A stretch of 64,000 nucleotides of DNA, taken from NCBI GenBank assembly GCA_030770545.1, contig JAUCMP010000029.1:1426001-1490000 (forward strand). The letters are read 5' to 3'. The notes under the pieces were generated by a model, which searched no databases, was not told the DNA's origin, and was given only the letters and a program-made list of their open reading frames with translations. The position numbers and the translations under genes are program-made. Every line of letters begins with the position of its first letter. The stretch's first letter is position 1. Source of the stretch: Macropodus opercularis (Eukaryota > Chordata > Actinopteri > Anabantiformes > Osphronemidae). Below are positions 24,901 to 37,778 of this stretch, in pieces.

Positions 24901-27900
24901 TATGGCCGTAAGCGAGAATTTGTTACCTCATTACGTCATTTGAAGGCGACAACACGTCAGAATGTCATGACAGTCACGACTGTTACCTCATCAATGTCAT
25001 CTGTGTAACCAATATGGAGAATCACCAAATCTTGCGTTGAAAAATAACAGAAAAGGCTTACAGCACCTGGTATTCCCAGGCGGTCTCCCATCCAAGTACT
25101 AGCCAGGCCCTACCTTGCTTGGCTTCCGAGTTCGAATAAGATCGGGCACGTTGAAGGTTGTATGGCCGTAAGCGACAAAACTGTACCACATTATATCTTT
25201 TGAAGGCGACTATATGTCAGACTGTCACAACTATCTGCTCATCAAGGACATATGTGTAACCAAGATGGAGAATCACCCAATGTTGCGTAAAAAGAGAAAA
25301 GAAAAGGCTTACAGCACCTGGTATTCCCAGGCGGTCTCCCTTCCAAGTACTAGCCAGGCCCTACCTTGCTTGGCTTCCGAGGTCGAATGAGATCGGGCAC
25401 GCTGAAGGTGGTATGGCCGTAAGCGAGAAACTGTTACCTCATTACGTCATTTGAAGGCGACAACACGTAAGAATGTCATGACAGTCACGACTGTTACCTC
25501 ATCAATGTCATCTGTGTAACCAATATGGAGAATCACCCAATGTTGCGTTGAAAGAGAAAAGAAAAGGCTTACAGCACCTGGTATTCCCAGGCAGTCTCCC
25601 GTCCAAGTACTAGCCAGGCCCTACCTTGATTGGTTTCCGAGGTCGAATGAGATCGGGCACGTTGAAGGTGGAATGGCCGTAAGCGACAAATTGTTACCTC
25701 AATATTTCTTTTGAAGGCGACAACACGTCAGAATGTCATGACAGTCACGACTGTTACCTCATCAATGTCATCTGTGTAACCAATATGGAGAATCACCCAA
25801 TGTTGCATTGAAAGAGAAAAGAAAAGGCTTACAGCACCTGGTATTCCCAGGTGGTCTCCCATCCAAGTACTAGTCAGGCCCTACCTTGCTTGGCTTCCGA
25901 GTTCAAATGAGATCGGGCACGTTGAAGGTGGTATGGCCGTAAGCAACATACCTGTACCACATTATATCTTTTGAAGGTGACTATATGTCAGACTGTCACT
26001 ACTATCTGCTCATCAAGGACATATGTGTAACCAAGATGGAGAATCACCCAATGTTGCGTTAAAAGAGAAAAGAAAAGGCTTACAGCACCTGGTATTCCCA
26101 GGCGGTCTCCCGTCCAAGTACTAGACAGGCCCAACCTTGCTTGGCTTTCGAGGTCGAATGAGATCGGGCACGTTGAAGGTGGTATGGCCGTAAGCGACAA
26201 GTTGTTACCTCAATATGTCTTTTGAAGGCGACAACACGTCAGAATGTCATGACAGTCACGACTGTTACCTCATCAATGTCATCTGTGTAACCAAGATGGA
26301 GAATCACCCAATGTTGCGTTGAAAGAGAAAAGAAAAGGCTTACAGCACCTGGTATTCCCAGGCGGTCTCCCGTCCAAGTACTAGCCAGGCCCTACCTTGC
26401 TTGGCTTCCGAGGTCGAATGAGATCAGGCACGTTGAAGGTGGTATGGCCGTAAGCGACAAACCTGTACCACATTATATCTTTTGAAGGTGACTATATTTC
26501 AGACTGTCACAACTATCTGCTCATCAAGGACATATGTGTAACCAAGATGGAGAATCACCCAATGTTGCGTTGAAAGAGAAAAGAAAAGGCTTACAGCACC
26601 TGGAATTCCCAGGCGGTCTCCCGTCCAAGTACTAGCCAGGCCCTACCTTGCTTGGCTTCCGAGTTCAAATGAGATCGGGCACGTTGAAGGTGGAATGGCC
26701 GTAAGCGACAAATTGTTACCTCAATATGTCTTTTGAAGGCGACAACACGTCAGAATGTCATGACAGTCACGACTGTTACCTCATCAAGGTCATCTGTGTA
26801 ACCAATATGGAGAATCACCCAATGTTGCGTTGAAAGAGAAAAGAAAAGGCTTACAGCACCTGGTATTCCCAGGCGGTCTCCCTTCCAAGTACTAGCCAGG
26901 CCCTACCTTCCTTGGCTTCCGAGTACGAAAGAGATCTGGCACGGTGAAGGTGGTATGGCCGTAAGCGAGAAATTGTTACCTCATTACGTCATTTGAAGGC
27001 GACAACACGTCAGAATGTCATGACAGTCACGACTGTTACCTCATCAAGGTCATCTGCGTTAACAAAAAGGAGAATCACACAATGTTGCGTTGAAAAATAA
27101 CAGAAAAGGCTTACAGCACCTGGTATTCCCAGGCGATCTCCCGTCCAAGTATTCGCCAGGCCCTACCTTGCTTGGCTTCCGAGTTCGAATGAGATCAGGC
27201 ACGTTGAAGGTGGTATGGCCGTAAGCGACAAACCTGTACCACATTATATCTTTTGAAGGTGACTATATGTCAGACTGTCACAATTTTCTGCTCATCAAGG
27301 ACATATGTGTAACCAAGATGGAGAATCACCCAATGTTGCGTTGAAAGAGAAAAGAAAAGGCTTACAGCACCTGGAATTCCCAGGCGGTCTCCCGTCCAAG
27401 TACAAGCCAGGCCCTACCTTGCTTGGCTTCCGAGTTCGAATGAGATCGGGCACGTTGAAGGTGGTATGGCCGTAAGCGAGAAATTGTTACCTCATTACGT
27501 CATTTGAAGGTGACAACACGTCAGAATGTCACAATTATCTGCTCATCAAGGACATATGTGTAACCAAGATGGAGAATCACCCAATGTTGCGTTGAAAGAG
27601 AAAAGAAAAGGCTTACAGCACCTGGAATTACCAGGCGGTCTCCCGTCCAAGTACAAGCCAGGCCCTACCTTGCTTGGCTTCCGAGTTCGAATGAGATCGG
27701 GCACGTTGAAGGTGGAATGGCCGTAAGCGAGAAATTGTTACCTCATTACGTCATTTGAAGGTGACAACATGTCAGAATGTCATGACAGTCACGACTGTTA
27801 CTTCATCAAGGTCATCTGCGTTACCAAAAAGTAGAATCACCCAATGTTGCGTTGAAAAATAACAGAAAAGGCTTACAGCACCTGGTATTCCCAGGCAGTC

Positions 27901-30900
27901 TACCGTCCAAGTACTAGCCAGGCCCTACCTTGCTTGGCTTCCGAGGTCGAATGAGATGAGGTACGTTGAAGGTGGTATGGCCGTAAGCGACAAACCTGTA
28001 CCACATTATATCTTTTGAAGGTGACTATATGTCAGACTGTCACAACTATCTGCTCATCAAGGACATATGTGTAACCAAGATGGAGAATCACCCAATGTTG
28101 CGTTGAAAGAGAAAAGAAAAGGCTTACAGCACCTGAAATTCCCAGGCGGTCTCCCGTCCAAGTACAAGCCAGGCCCTACCTTGCTTGGCTTCCGAGTTCA
28201 AATGAGATCGGGCACATTGAAGGTGGTATGGCCGTAAGCGACAAACTTGTACCACATTATATCTTTTGAAGGTGACTATATGTCAGACTGTCACAACTAT
28301 CTGCTCATCAAGGACATATGTGTAACCAAGATGGAGAATCACCCAATGTTGCGTTGAAAGAGAAAAGAAAAGGCTTACAGCACCTGGTATTCCCAGGCGG
28401 TCTTCCATCTAAGTATTAGCCAGGCCCTACCTTGCTTTGCTTCCGAGTTCAAATGAGATCGGGCACGTTGAAGGTGGTATGGCTGTAAGCGAGAAATTGT
28501 TACCTCATTACGTCATTTGAAGGCGACAACACGTCAGAATGTCATGACAGTCACGACTGTTACCTCATCAAGGTCATCTGCGTTACCAAAAAGGAGAATC
28601 ACACAATGTTGCGTTTAAAAATAACAGAAAAGGCTTACAGCACCTGGTATTCCCAGGCGGTCTTCCGTCCAAGTACTAGCCAGGCCCTACCTTGCTTGGC
28701 TTCCGAGGTCGAATGAGATCGGGCACGTTGAAGGTGGTATGGCCGTAAGCGAGAAATTGTTATCTCATTACATCATTTGAAGGCGACAACACGTCAGAAT
28801 GTCACAATTATCTGCTCATCAAGGACATATGTGTAACCAAGATGGAGAATCACCCAATGTTGCGTTGAAAGAGAAAAGAAAAGGCTTACAGCACCTGGTA
28901 TTCCCAGGCGGTCTCCCGTCCAAGTACAAGCCAGGCCCTACCTTGCTTGGCTTCCGAGGTCGAATGAGATCGGGCACGTTGAAGGTGGTATGGCCGTAAG
29001 CGAGAAATTGTTACCTCATTACGTCATTTGAAGGCGACAAGACGTCAGAATGTCACAATTATCTGCTCATCAAGGACATATGTGTAACCAAGATGGAGAA
29101 TCACCCAATGTTGCGTTGAAAAAGAAAAGAAAAGGCTTACAGCACCTGGTATTCCCAGGCGGTCTTCCATCCAAGTATTAGCCAGGCCCTACCTTGCTTG
29201 GCTTCCGAGGTCGAATGAGATCAGGCACGTTGAAGGTGGTATGGCCGTAAGCGACAAACCTGTACAACATTATATCTTTTGAAGGTGACTATATGTCAGA
29301 CTGTCACAACTATCTGCTCATCAAGGACATATTTGTAACCAAGATGGAGAATCACCCAATGTTGCGTTGAAAGAGAAAAGAAAAGGCTTACAGCACCTGG
29401 TATTCCCAGGCGGTCTCCCGTCCAAGTACTAGCCAGGCCCTACCTTGCTTGGCTTCTGAGGTCGAATGAGATCGGGCACGTTGAAGGTGGTATGGCCGTA
29501 AGCGACAAGTTGTTACCTCAATATGTCTTTTGAAGGCGACAACACGTCAGAATGTCATCACAGTCACGACTGTTACCTCATCAAGGTCATCTGCGTTACC
29601 AAAAAGGAGAATCACACAATGTTGCGTTTAAAAATAACAGAAAAGGCTTACAGCACCTGGTATTCCCAGGCGGTCTCCCGTCCAAGTACTAGCCAGGCCC
29701 TACCTTGCTTGGCTTCCGAGGTCGAATGAGATCGGGCACTTTGAAGGTGGTATGGCCGTAAGCGAGAAATTGTTACCTCAATATGTCTTTTAAAGGCGAC
29801 AACACGTCAGAATGTCATCACAGTCACGACTGTTACCTCATCAAGGTCATCTGCGTTACCAAAAAGGAGAATCACCCAATATTGCATTGAAAGAGAAAAG
29901 AAAAGGCTTACATCACCTGGCATTCCCAGGCGGTCTCCCGTCCAAGTACTAGCCAGGCCCTACCTTGCTTGGCTTCCGAGTTCAAATGAGATCTGGCACG
30001 TTGAAGGTGGTATGGCCGTAAGCGACAAAACTGTACCACATTATATCTTTTGAAGGCGACTATATGTCAGACTGTCACAACTATCTGCTCATCAAGGACA
30101 TCTGTGTAACCAAGATGGAGAATTACCCAATGTTGCGTTGAAAGAGAAAAGAAAAGGCTTACAGCACCTGGTATTCCCAGGCGGTCTCCCATCCAAGTAC
30201 TAGCCAGGCCCTACCTTGCTTGGCTTCCGAGGTCGAATGAGATCGGGCACGTTGAAGGTGGTATGGCCGTAAGCGACAAATTGTTACCTCAATATGTCTT
30301 TTAAAGACGACAACACGTCAGAATGTCATCACAGTCACGACTGTTACCTCATCAAGGTCATCTGCGTTACTAAAAAGGAGAATCACCTAATGTTGCGTTG
30401 AAAGAGACAAGAAAAGGCTTACAGCACCTGGTATTCCCAGGCGGTCTCCCGTCCAAGTACTAGCCAGGCCCTACCTTTCTTGGCTTCCGAGGTCGAATGA
30501 GATCGGGCACGTTGAAGGTGGTATGGCCGTAAGCGACAAATTGTTACCTCATTACGTCATTTGAAGGCGACAACACGTCAGAATGTCATGACAGTAACAA
30601 CTGTTACCTCATCAAGGTCATCTGTGTTACTAAAAATGAGAATCACCTAATGTTGCGTTGAAAAATAACAGAAAAGGCTTACAGCACCTGGTATTCCCAG
30701 GCAGTCTCCCGTCCAAGTACTAGCCAGGCCCTACCTTGCTTGGCTTCCGAGTTCGAATGAGATCAGGCTTGGTGAAGGTGGTATGGCCATAAGCGACAAA
30801 CCTGTACCACATTATATCTTTTGAAGGCGACTATATGTCAGACTGTCATGACAGTCACGACCGTTACCTCATCAAGGTCATCTGCGTTACCAAAAAGGAG

Positions 30901-31021
30901 ACTCACACAATGTTGCGTTAAAATATAACAGAAAAGGCTTACAGCACCTGGTATTCCCAGGCGGTCTCCCGTCCAAGTACTAGCCAGGCCCTACTTTGCT
31001 TGGCTTCCGAGTTCGAATGAG
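21902..31021 (-). rRNA. 5S rRNA gene tandem array, segment 6 (36 copies, last one interrupted)
   Basis: Minus-strand 5S genes with left ends at 21989, 22240, 22500, 22751, 23011, 23262, 23522, 23774, 24025, 24285, 24536, 24796, 25056, 25307, 25567, 25827, 26078, 26338, 26589, 26849, 27109, 27360, 27611, 27871, 28122, 28373, 28633, 28884, 29135, 29386, 29646, 29906, 30157, 30417, 30677 and 30937. The last is broken by the LTR element at 31026. Copies 24025 and 24285 have altered bases between the RNA end and the first T run (GCATTTTC and CCATTTC on the minus strand). Most of the segment from 24780 duplicates 5490 onward at offset 19291. Confidence 0.95.
24780..30470. repeat. Higher-order duplicated block, copy B
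   Basis: Matches copy A at offset 19291. It shares with copy C the forms CACAATTTTC (near 27281) and TTCTGAGGTCG (near 29455), which copy A lacks, so B and C are the closer pair. Confidence 0.85.
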
Positions 31022-31025
31022 ATCG
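30937..31025 (-). pseudogene. 5S rRNA gene interrupted by LTR element (3' part)
   Basis: The gene is complete from its RNA 3' end to the ATCG at 31022-31025, then stops at the LTR element. The rest, including the RNA 5' end, resumes at 37779 and ends at 37811. The insertion falls at about RNA position 30-33, between the start site and box A, so transcription would start far from the internal promoter and this copy is dead. Confidence 0.9.
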
Positions 31026-31627
31026 TGTAGTTGTTTACAGATATTCCTCACCGAGAGGATTCAGTTAAACACAACACTGAGATTCAAAATAATACAAATG
31101 ATTTATTTCACATTAGTGGTGTAAAAATATACATAAGGCAGTTATACACGAAGTCACCTGATTCCTCCCTGCAGGGGTAAAGCTCGCTGGCGCGCGGGGA
31201 AGGACGGAGCCTGGCTGGGAGACACCAGCAGTGTCTCCCAGCCGGCACAGCACACATCTCCCCCTCTCCGCTTTGGGGTGTCGGTTTTTAAACCCTAGCT
31301 GTTGCCCAAGTTTGGTCTTCGGATCTGGATAGTTTAGACTAATGACTCTGTGTACTGGAAAGTTATCAGCAGGTCACTTCGACCTGGCATGTTCCCGGAG
31401 CAGCCCCGCTTGCCAAGAACTTTCCAGATGTGGGACAGTGAACATCCTGTTCACATAAGAGGTTCACGTCCTGGACACACAAACTCTGTAACTCCTAGTC
31501 TGACGATCTTACTTCATGCCTGCACTTACGAAAACCCTATTCCTATTAATACCTACATAGAGTACAGATTCCATCCTATACATTCTGAGCATATATTCTA
31601 TTCTGAGTACACACATTTTCTACTACA
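31026..31627 (-). repeat. 3' LTR of the element (left copy)
   Basis: 602 bp, bounded by TGTAGT and ACTACA. Minus-strand features are a TTTAAAAACC core and AATAAA about 90 bases before the LTR end. The adjoining internal minus strand reads CCCAGTGGAGGGAT, a short purine-rich stretch in the place of a polypurine tract. The 118-codon plus-strand ORF within it is antisense and shared by both LTRs; it is not a gene. Confidence 0.85.
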
Positions 31628-34517
31628 ATCCCTCCACTGGGGCTTCTTAAAGCACCACCATAGTCGAAACATTCATACACATGCTATACAACCTATCCCC
31701 AACTGAAACAGCACTTACTCACATACTGTCCCTCAAAATCCTCTAGATGAAAACAGAGTCAACTAAGTAAATTATTAAATTAACTTTATCCTTAGCTTAA
31801 CAGAACTGGCATCACATTAAACACAATTCAATAAGCAAAATGAACCTTTGAGCTTAACATACGACTTAACATTACTAAATCTTGCAGGTGGAGGAAGGTG
31901 ACTTCCCATTTCAAACCAAATGTCACATTAACCCACAAAACCCAGAGTCTGAGGGATGTCGTGAAGGTCGGCGTTCCATCCGGGTCATGTCCTGTATGTG
32001 TTTCCTCTGGAACAGGTGTGTGTTGGTGTGTGATGTGTTTTGTGCGGCTAAGGACGGCGATCCGCCCACGTCCTGTAGCCGTGTTGGTCAGATGGACACA
32101 TGTCAGGGCTGTGTCTGGAGTCTCGTTAGGGTCACTGAGGTCGTCTCCTTCCTCCTTCCTTCTGTATCGCGTCATGCTGGTGTCGCCCTAAAACCATGCT
32201 GACATGAGGCGTCGGCCACCCTCTATGACGGACTGGTTACTTCTAGGAGATCGGCTCAAGGGCATCTGGTATAATCTTTTCCTCTACACGATCCTGGATA
32301 CGAATCCTCTGTGTCCAGATCCCCTGCGACTGTGTTCACTCCAGAGCCTGGACTGTTACTGCAGCTTTAACCTGAGAGCAGATAGCTGAGAGGCACATAG
32401 ACAAATGTGCAACACATGCATCGCAGCTGAAACCTATGGGGGTGTTAATCCAACTCCACACCCTCCTCTCATACTAACATGACCTGTGGAAGAAAGTTGT
32501 GGAAGTTAGAGAGGTGGTTGGTGTGATGACGTCCACTGCCTAGAGAAAGTGAATCCAAGTTGTTAGGGTGAGCTCAAGGTACAACAAAACACCACATTCA
32601 GTCTGGAACAGCTGAACCTGTCACCAATAACAACCAGCTCCTCCTGGTTTGGGTTTAAGATTACATCATTGAGCTAAGATGGGAAATTATTACATTATAT
32701 AACAACAACATCAAACATCAAATATCAGACATTTCTCATGGTCAGTCTGTGAAACCTTGTTTCAGTCAGTCAGTTGGGTCTTTATGTCATGAGCTCAGGT
32801 TTTATCGTGCACGTGAGCTGGGAGGGAGACCTCCCGCTCAGAATGAACTGCAGTTTAACTACTCGTCCTGCTGAAGGAATCAGCAGTGTCGTTTAGGTGT
32901 TGCTTAGGGGTTGCTTAGGTGTTGCTTAGGGGTTGCTTAGGTGTTGCTTAGGGGTTGCTTAGGTGTTGCTTAGGGGGCCCCCTCCTCCGTGATGGTAGAC
33001 AGTGGTTCCATGTTTTTTCTGCAGAAAACACTTGAGTGTAAATTAATGATCTGATTTTTATGAGATCTCTGATCGATTAGTTACCATTAGTCACTCGAGC
33101 AAAGCTTCATGCAATGTTAATCCTGCACACACACACATATATTGACACAATCACAATGTCTTCCTATTTTTATGTAATACTGTAATCGTTAACGCATCTC
33201 GGCCATTCAATTAACTTCAATTAAATTCACTCCTCTTATAGGGAACCAATCCCTCCTCACTTCAGATACCTGCTCATAGGTTAAAGGTAACAGGCTGGGA
33301 AATTAACTTCAACCAGCAGTCAAACCATAGAGTAACATGCTATGAGCTACACACACGTTGCCACACTCCTCCTTTAGGCCCATTCATACTGTCTGTTTAA
33401 CACGAAATACACACTAGTGACGTGTTCTCATAGAACCAAAGCAGGAGCCTGCTGCAACAACGCTCTTATGGTTTCAAATGACACATGACCCTCTGGGGTC
33501 CGACTTTTCCCCATAACTTTCCAGCTCCGTCAGTTTTTATCGTCTCTCTCAGGGGTTGCACAATTGTTCCATACCCATCTATCCAATCTACTCTGCAGCC
33601 TGTCATTCTTAGGAAAATTAGCATTTCCCGGACTGTGGTTGGATTGGAATATTAGACACAGCTTCTAATTGAGACAGACACAGCGCGTGTTCCCTGTATG
33701 ATCAACCTCCCCAAATACTCCACTTGGTCTTTTCAGTACTGAAGCTTATTAGATGCTTTATGGCCTCTTTCAGCCAACAACAAAGTGATGGAACCACATA
33801 ACACGTTTCCAGACTAGGTGAACACTCATCAACCTATGAGTTCAAAGAGATATCAACTGTCTTCACTCAGTATCACACTGAAAACTCAGAACACAGATCA
33901 ACCACTGAACCACTGAGCATCAGGTAGAACATCCGACACCAGAGCATGTGGATCTGGAACCTCAGCTTGGATTCTAAGAGGACTCTAAGCTTTACCCTCA
34001 CACATACGTCTATACTTATCCACACTTATTAGTAGACTAAGTGGTGTTTTAAGAAAATACATATACCCTAAACTAACTCTTGGTCCCATTTTAATCGTGG
34101 CTTTTTATTTCTCTCTTTTCTTTTTCTCTTTTTTTTTTTTTTTTTTAATTATCATTCTTTTTTTCTTTCAAGTCATGGGGCCTAACTGTCTCAACTTGTG
34201 GTCTGCTAATAAGATAAATTTTTTTATGCTGATCTTCGGAATCTGTCTTTAAATAATGGGGTGTGCAGTGGGACGAACATGCAGGCCGTGATGCTATGTC
34301 AGCAAAGTGCAAAGTTCAGAAATGTCTTTTCCTCAGTCACTGACAACATGCAGTTGCTTCACCGCGATTCTCTCTTCTTTTTTTTCTCGGCCGTGCCAGT
34401 GTTTCTCCTTCTTTTTTTCTCTTTTTTTTTTTTAATCAAGAGCACGGCTCCTGCCAGCAACGACTGCTGGCCACAGGCTGATGTTGATGACAGCCAATAT
34501 CCTCAGATCCCAGCGTC
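31628..34517. other. Internal region of LTR element without recognisable genes
   Basis: Here pol and env would be expected on the minus strand, but I find only short ORFs (the longest 115 codons at 31828-32175, minus) with no familiar motif. A minisatellite lies at 32896-32976, and thymine-rich tracts lie at 34110-34175 and 34370-34437 (purine-rich on the element's sense strand). The region may be captured or highly decayed sequence. Confidence 0.5.
32896..32976. repeat. 22-bp minisatellite
   Basis: About 3.7 tandem copies of a 22-bp unit made of two near-identical 11-mers, GTGTTGCTTAG and GGGTTGCTTAG. It lies inside the LTR element. No function is implied. Confidence 0.85.
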
Positions 34518-35039
34518 TCAGGGATTCTGCCTTCGTCTCCTTGGTTCATTTACGTGGAGTTTTCCACTAATCCATGTAGGACACTGATCTCTTACATGTC
34601 CAAGTCTTCCACAACTGGAACATCTTCCAGCTCCTGCACTTCCTCGTCCGGCTCCTCTGCCCCGGTCGGTAGGAAACCCTCCTCTCGTCATTGGAGGCCC
34701 TGTCCACCATCCTGGCTGGATGTATATCACCTGGGGCTCGGCCATGACGGGTGTTGTAGCTGATGTCTGAGGTGCTCGGGCTGGTTCAGCAGTGCAGTTC
34801 ACCACTGTCGGTCTTTTCCTCTTTTTCTCATTCGACGGCTGGTGTTTCAGTTCGTGTGCTGGCTCCTTATCTGTCTGCTTCTGATGAACAGCATTAGCAA
34901 ACAACTTTGTTACAGCATCCACCACATGACCAGTGAAATGATCACATGACACGTTACACAGTCTCCCAGCTTCTCTTAGTTTGCTCTGAGACGGTGACAA
35001 ACCACTAATGATCACTGCAACCAGGCTGAATATCCTCAC
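34518..35039 (-). pseudogene. Gag nucleocapsid-like fragment with CCHC zinc knuckle
   Basis: An open frame of 173 codons. The first third is hydrophobic to mixed; the middle is basic (a KKRKR run); near the end is a glycine/arginine-rich stretch, then one zinc knuckle CSSCGRLGHVRDQC of the form C-x2-C-x4-H-x4-C, then a basic tail (RRRR). This is the make-up of a retroelement nucleocapsid, which binds and packages the element RNA. Upstream on the minus strand another frame reads on with charged, Gag-like composition to about 35200, but is offset from this one, so a frameshift near 35040 is likely and the annotated start is only the first methionine of the surviving frame. No capsid major homology region is seen. 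It is followed by a stop and no protease or pol frame. It is probably a relic, or a Gag-only product. Confidence 0.6.
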
Positions 35040-37158
35040 GTGCCTCCTTCACTCTGGATGACGTCACTGGTTTCCCAGAAGCTGTTTTCCTCCCAGTGTC
35101 TGTGGGAGATCTCTCAGTTCTCTCATCGTCTCCAGCTGCTTCAGTCTCTCTCACATCCTCAACCTGCTTATTCGTGTCACCACACTCCCGTTAATGCTCT
35201 TTATCTACCTCTGACATGCAGACCACTTGTACAGCAGGGATCTCTATCTGGATCTCTATCTGAAATGTTCACTGCCTTCAAACAAACTTCTGATAACTCA
35301 TCTAACTCCTCTGACCTAAAATGTTCTTTTCTCTCACAGGCATTTGTGCAGCATAAGGAGGGGCTTCCCTACTAAACTAACTTTTTCACATGTCTAATCT
35401 TGTGATTTTTATTCAAACTTCCATTTCAACACACTGCTTCAGGTCAAACGTTCCCCCCAATGGCCAGGGTGACGTAGTCTTCTGCGTTCACTGGATTAAT
35501 TTATTTTAATATCTACAAATTTCTTCCGTCAAAAGCGGATTCTTGTTCACCTCGACATGAGACGTGTTCTTAGTGCCAGACTCCATGACTCTACGTGATG
35601 TGACTGTATGTTTTATGTCTGTGACGTAACTTAATTACTGAGTATTTTCTGTTACAAAAAACTTCGAACCTTATTGTCCAGATTCAAACAACAGTGGAGT
35701 ATGTAATTTGAGCTCTAAGCAGCCTCACAGCTGCTTCGTCACAATGTGAACCTAGGAGCTTCTCTCTACTCAAGCTTTCACACACACACTTTGAACAGAA
35801 AGGGAGGAGGCTGGCTGGGCTTATGTGTAATAGCCCCTGACCACCAGGAGATGCGCTGTCTCACCCACAGACTCAAAGCCAATCACGGACCGCGCGTTCA
35901 CACAAAATCCCTCCTCTTTAAAAAACAGGAGAGCGCGGTCCCTCTAACAACACTGTGAATAATTATCCACCAACAACCAACCACAGCGAGGCAAACACTC
36001 TCAACTTTTTATGGTCAAATCAAATCTTAGGTTTCTCAACCCAAAAAGTTCATAAAAGCAAACACAGCAAAAACAGCTCCGCATCGCAGCCTCTAGAGCC
36101 GCTGCTTTACATTAACCCTTCAGCTCCCAGCTCTGACAGTAATGCAGCACAACCAAACAAAGCAGATTCACAAAGATTCAACAGCTTTTATCAGCAATAA
36201 ACACACAAATCACCACATAGCTGATACACATAAACACAGCGCACAGATACACAAGCACATACACATATATATATATGAAGCTTCATTAATTCATATGCAT
36301 ATACCTTAAATACGTTTCAGTCTAGACTCCTTTCTCACAGAAAAGCGCTTTTCAACGGGTTTTTCTTATAAACTCAGGTACCTCTGCCGTGGCGAAAATT
36401 TACACCTGGGTTGATCTGGCCCAGGCTAATGTAACTTTTCCCACGTTATAACTCGCAGCGAAAAACAGTCTAATCTATTCCTAGATTAAATATTCGTTCC
36501 CAATTAGGTGAGCACAACAACAACAACAACAACACTTTCTGGAGTCGAAACCCACTGCGAGCGCCCACTGCACTGTTGCCTCTGCAAAACCTCTGTGCTC
36601 TTTGACCTCAACTCACAAAACAAAAAGATACATTTGAAGTGTTTTCAATTTTCGTTGAGTAACCGGGCCTAATTAACCATGCAGAGCCCACGCAAACAGT
36701 CATCTGGACTTACACAACCTTCACATATTAATTTCCGTTCACTAATTCCAGACTCAAACGCCCATAATTTAGAATTCTCAATGTCTGAAAAAAACCCTTT
36801 AGTGGTCAATAGGTTGTATCATTTTCCTCCATTTAGACACATCAATGGAACAAACAAAGCACAATACATGCAGCAGCAGTTATTTAAAGCAGCAAAGCAG
36901 AAGTGACTTCGTATAAAGCCTTCAAACACCTCGGTGGGGTTTCCCTCACACCAAATTCTTTTCTTAAGGCAGCCAAATTAGAATTTAACCGTTTAGGTCA
37001 AGTTGTGACTTTGTTAAACAATTTTACCAAAATTCTCCCACTGATCCCAGACACAGAGTACGTTAAAGAAAAGCAAAACGCAGCTTTTTACCTGTGGCCA
37101 CACGTGACGTCGTCTGTGTCCAGAAACCAGCCGCAGAATTTGGCTCCCTTTTGCCTTC
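35040..37158. other. Leader and 5' internal region of LTR element, no clear genes
   Basis: On the element's sense (minus) strand this is the leader and the place where the start of gag would lie. I see no long minus-strand frame. Plus-strand ORFs of 70-111 codons here have no recognisable features and are taken as chance. An (AAC)n microsatellite lies near 36513-36533. Confidence 0.45.
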
Positions 37159-37170
37159 TTCGTGACGCCA
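37159..37170 (-). promoter_or_regulatory. Primer binding site, tRNA-Ser-like
   Basis: Six bases inside the right (5') LTR the minus strand reads TGGCGTCACGAA, beginning TGG as a site pairing with a tRNA 3' CCA must. Its complement, TTCGTGACGCCA, equals the 3' end of one vertebrate tRNA-Ser as I recall it. The match is 12 bases; typical sites are up to 18. Confidence 0.6.
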
Positions 37171-37176
37171 AGAATC

Positions 37177-37778
37177 TGTAGTTGTTTACAGATATTCCTC
37201 ACCGAGAGGATTCAGTTAAACACAACACTGAGATTCAAAATAATACAAATGATTTATTTCACATTAGTGGTGTAAAAATATACATAAGGCAGTTATACAC
37301 GAAGTCACCTGATTCCTCCCTGCAGGGGTAAAGCTCGCTGGCGCGCGGGGAAGGACGGAGCCTGGCTGGGAGACACCAGCAGTGTCTCCCAGCCGGCACA
37401 GCACACATCTCCCCCTCTCCGCTTTGGGGTGTCGGTTTTTAAACCCTAGCTGTTGCCCAAGTTTGGTCTTCGGATCTGGATAGTTTAGACTAATGACTCT
37501 GTGTACTGGAAAGTTATCAGCAGGTCACTTCGACCTGGCATGTTCCCGGAGCAGCCCCGCTTGCCAAGAACTTTCCAGATGTGGGACAGTGAACATCCTG
37601 TTCACATAAGAGGTTCACGTCCTGGACACACAAACTCTGTAACTCCTAGTCTGACGATCTTACTTCATGCCTGCACTTACGAAAACCCTATTCCTATTAA
37701 TACCTACATAGAGTACAGATTCCATCCTATACATTCTGAGCATATATTCTATTCTGAGTACACACATTTTCTACTACA
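37177..37778 (-). repeat. 5' LTR of the element (right copy)
   Basis: 602 bp, apparently identical to the left LTR. It would hold the element's Pol II promoter. It is followed by the second ATCG and the rest of the broken 5S gene. Confidence 0.85.

Larger units (their letters stand above)
31026..37778 (-). mobile_element. LTR retrotransposon, 6.75 kb, no recognisable pol
   Basis: Two 602-bp direct LTRs (31026-31627 and 37177-37778) enclose 5549 bp and sit in a 5S gene with a 4-bp duplication, ATCG, at 31022-31025 and 37779-37782. The AATAAA signal in the LTR, the primer binding site beside the right LTR and the Gag fragment all put it on the minus strand, the same direction as the 5S genes. 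The LTRs look identical along their length, which suggests a recent insertion. Inside I find only a Gag zinc-knuckle ORF (34518-35039); no reverse transcriptase, integrase or protease motif is visible. It is probably a non-autonomous or internally replaced element. Whether it is Ty3/Gypsy or endogenous-retrovirus-like cannot be settled from the Gag end alone. Confidence 0.85.

Noticed and set aside
1..31021. CRISPR-like regular repeats
   Set aside because: The period is 251-260 bp and the conserved part is a 118-bp 5S gene; the spacers are conserved too, and the genome is animal.
31350..31706. 118-codon plus-strand ORF in the left LTR, with a 102-codon version at 37501
   Set aside because: It is antisense to the element, repeated only because both LTRs are, and ends differently in each flank.
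31828..32202. Three overlapping ORFs of 97-115 codons in the LTR element interior
   Set aside because: They overlap on both strands with no motif; the minus-strand one is in the element's direction but cannot be tied to env or pol.
34261..34587. 108-codon plus-strand ORF beside the Gag fragment
   Set aside because: Its apparent hydrophobic segment comes from long T runs, antisense to the element; no homology is recognised.
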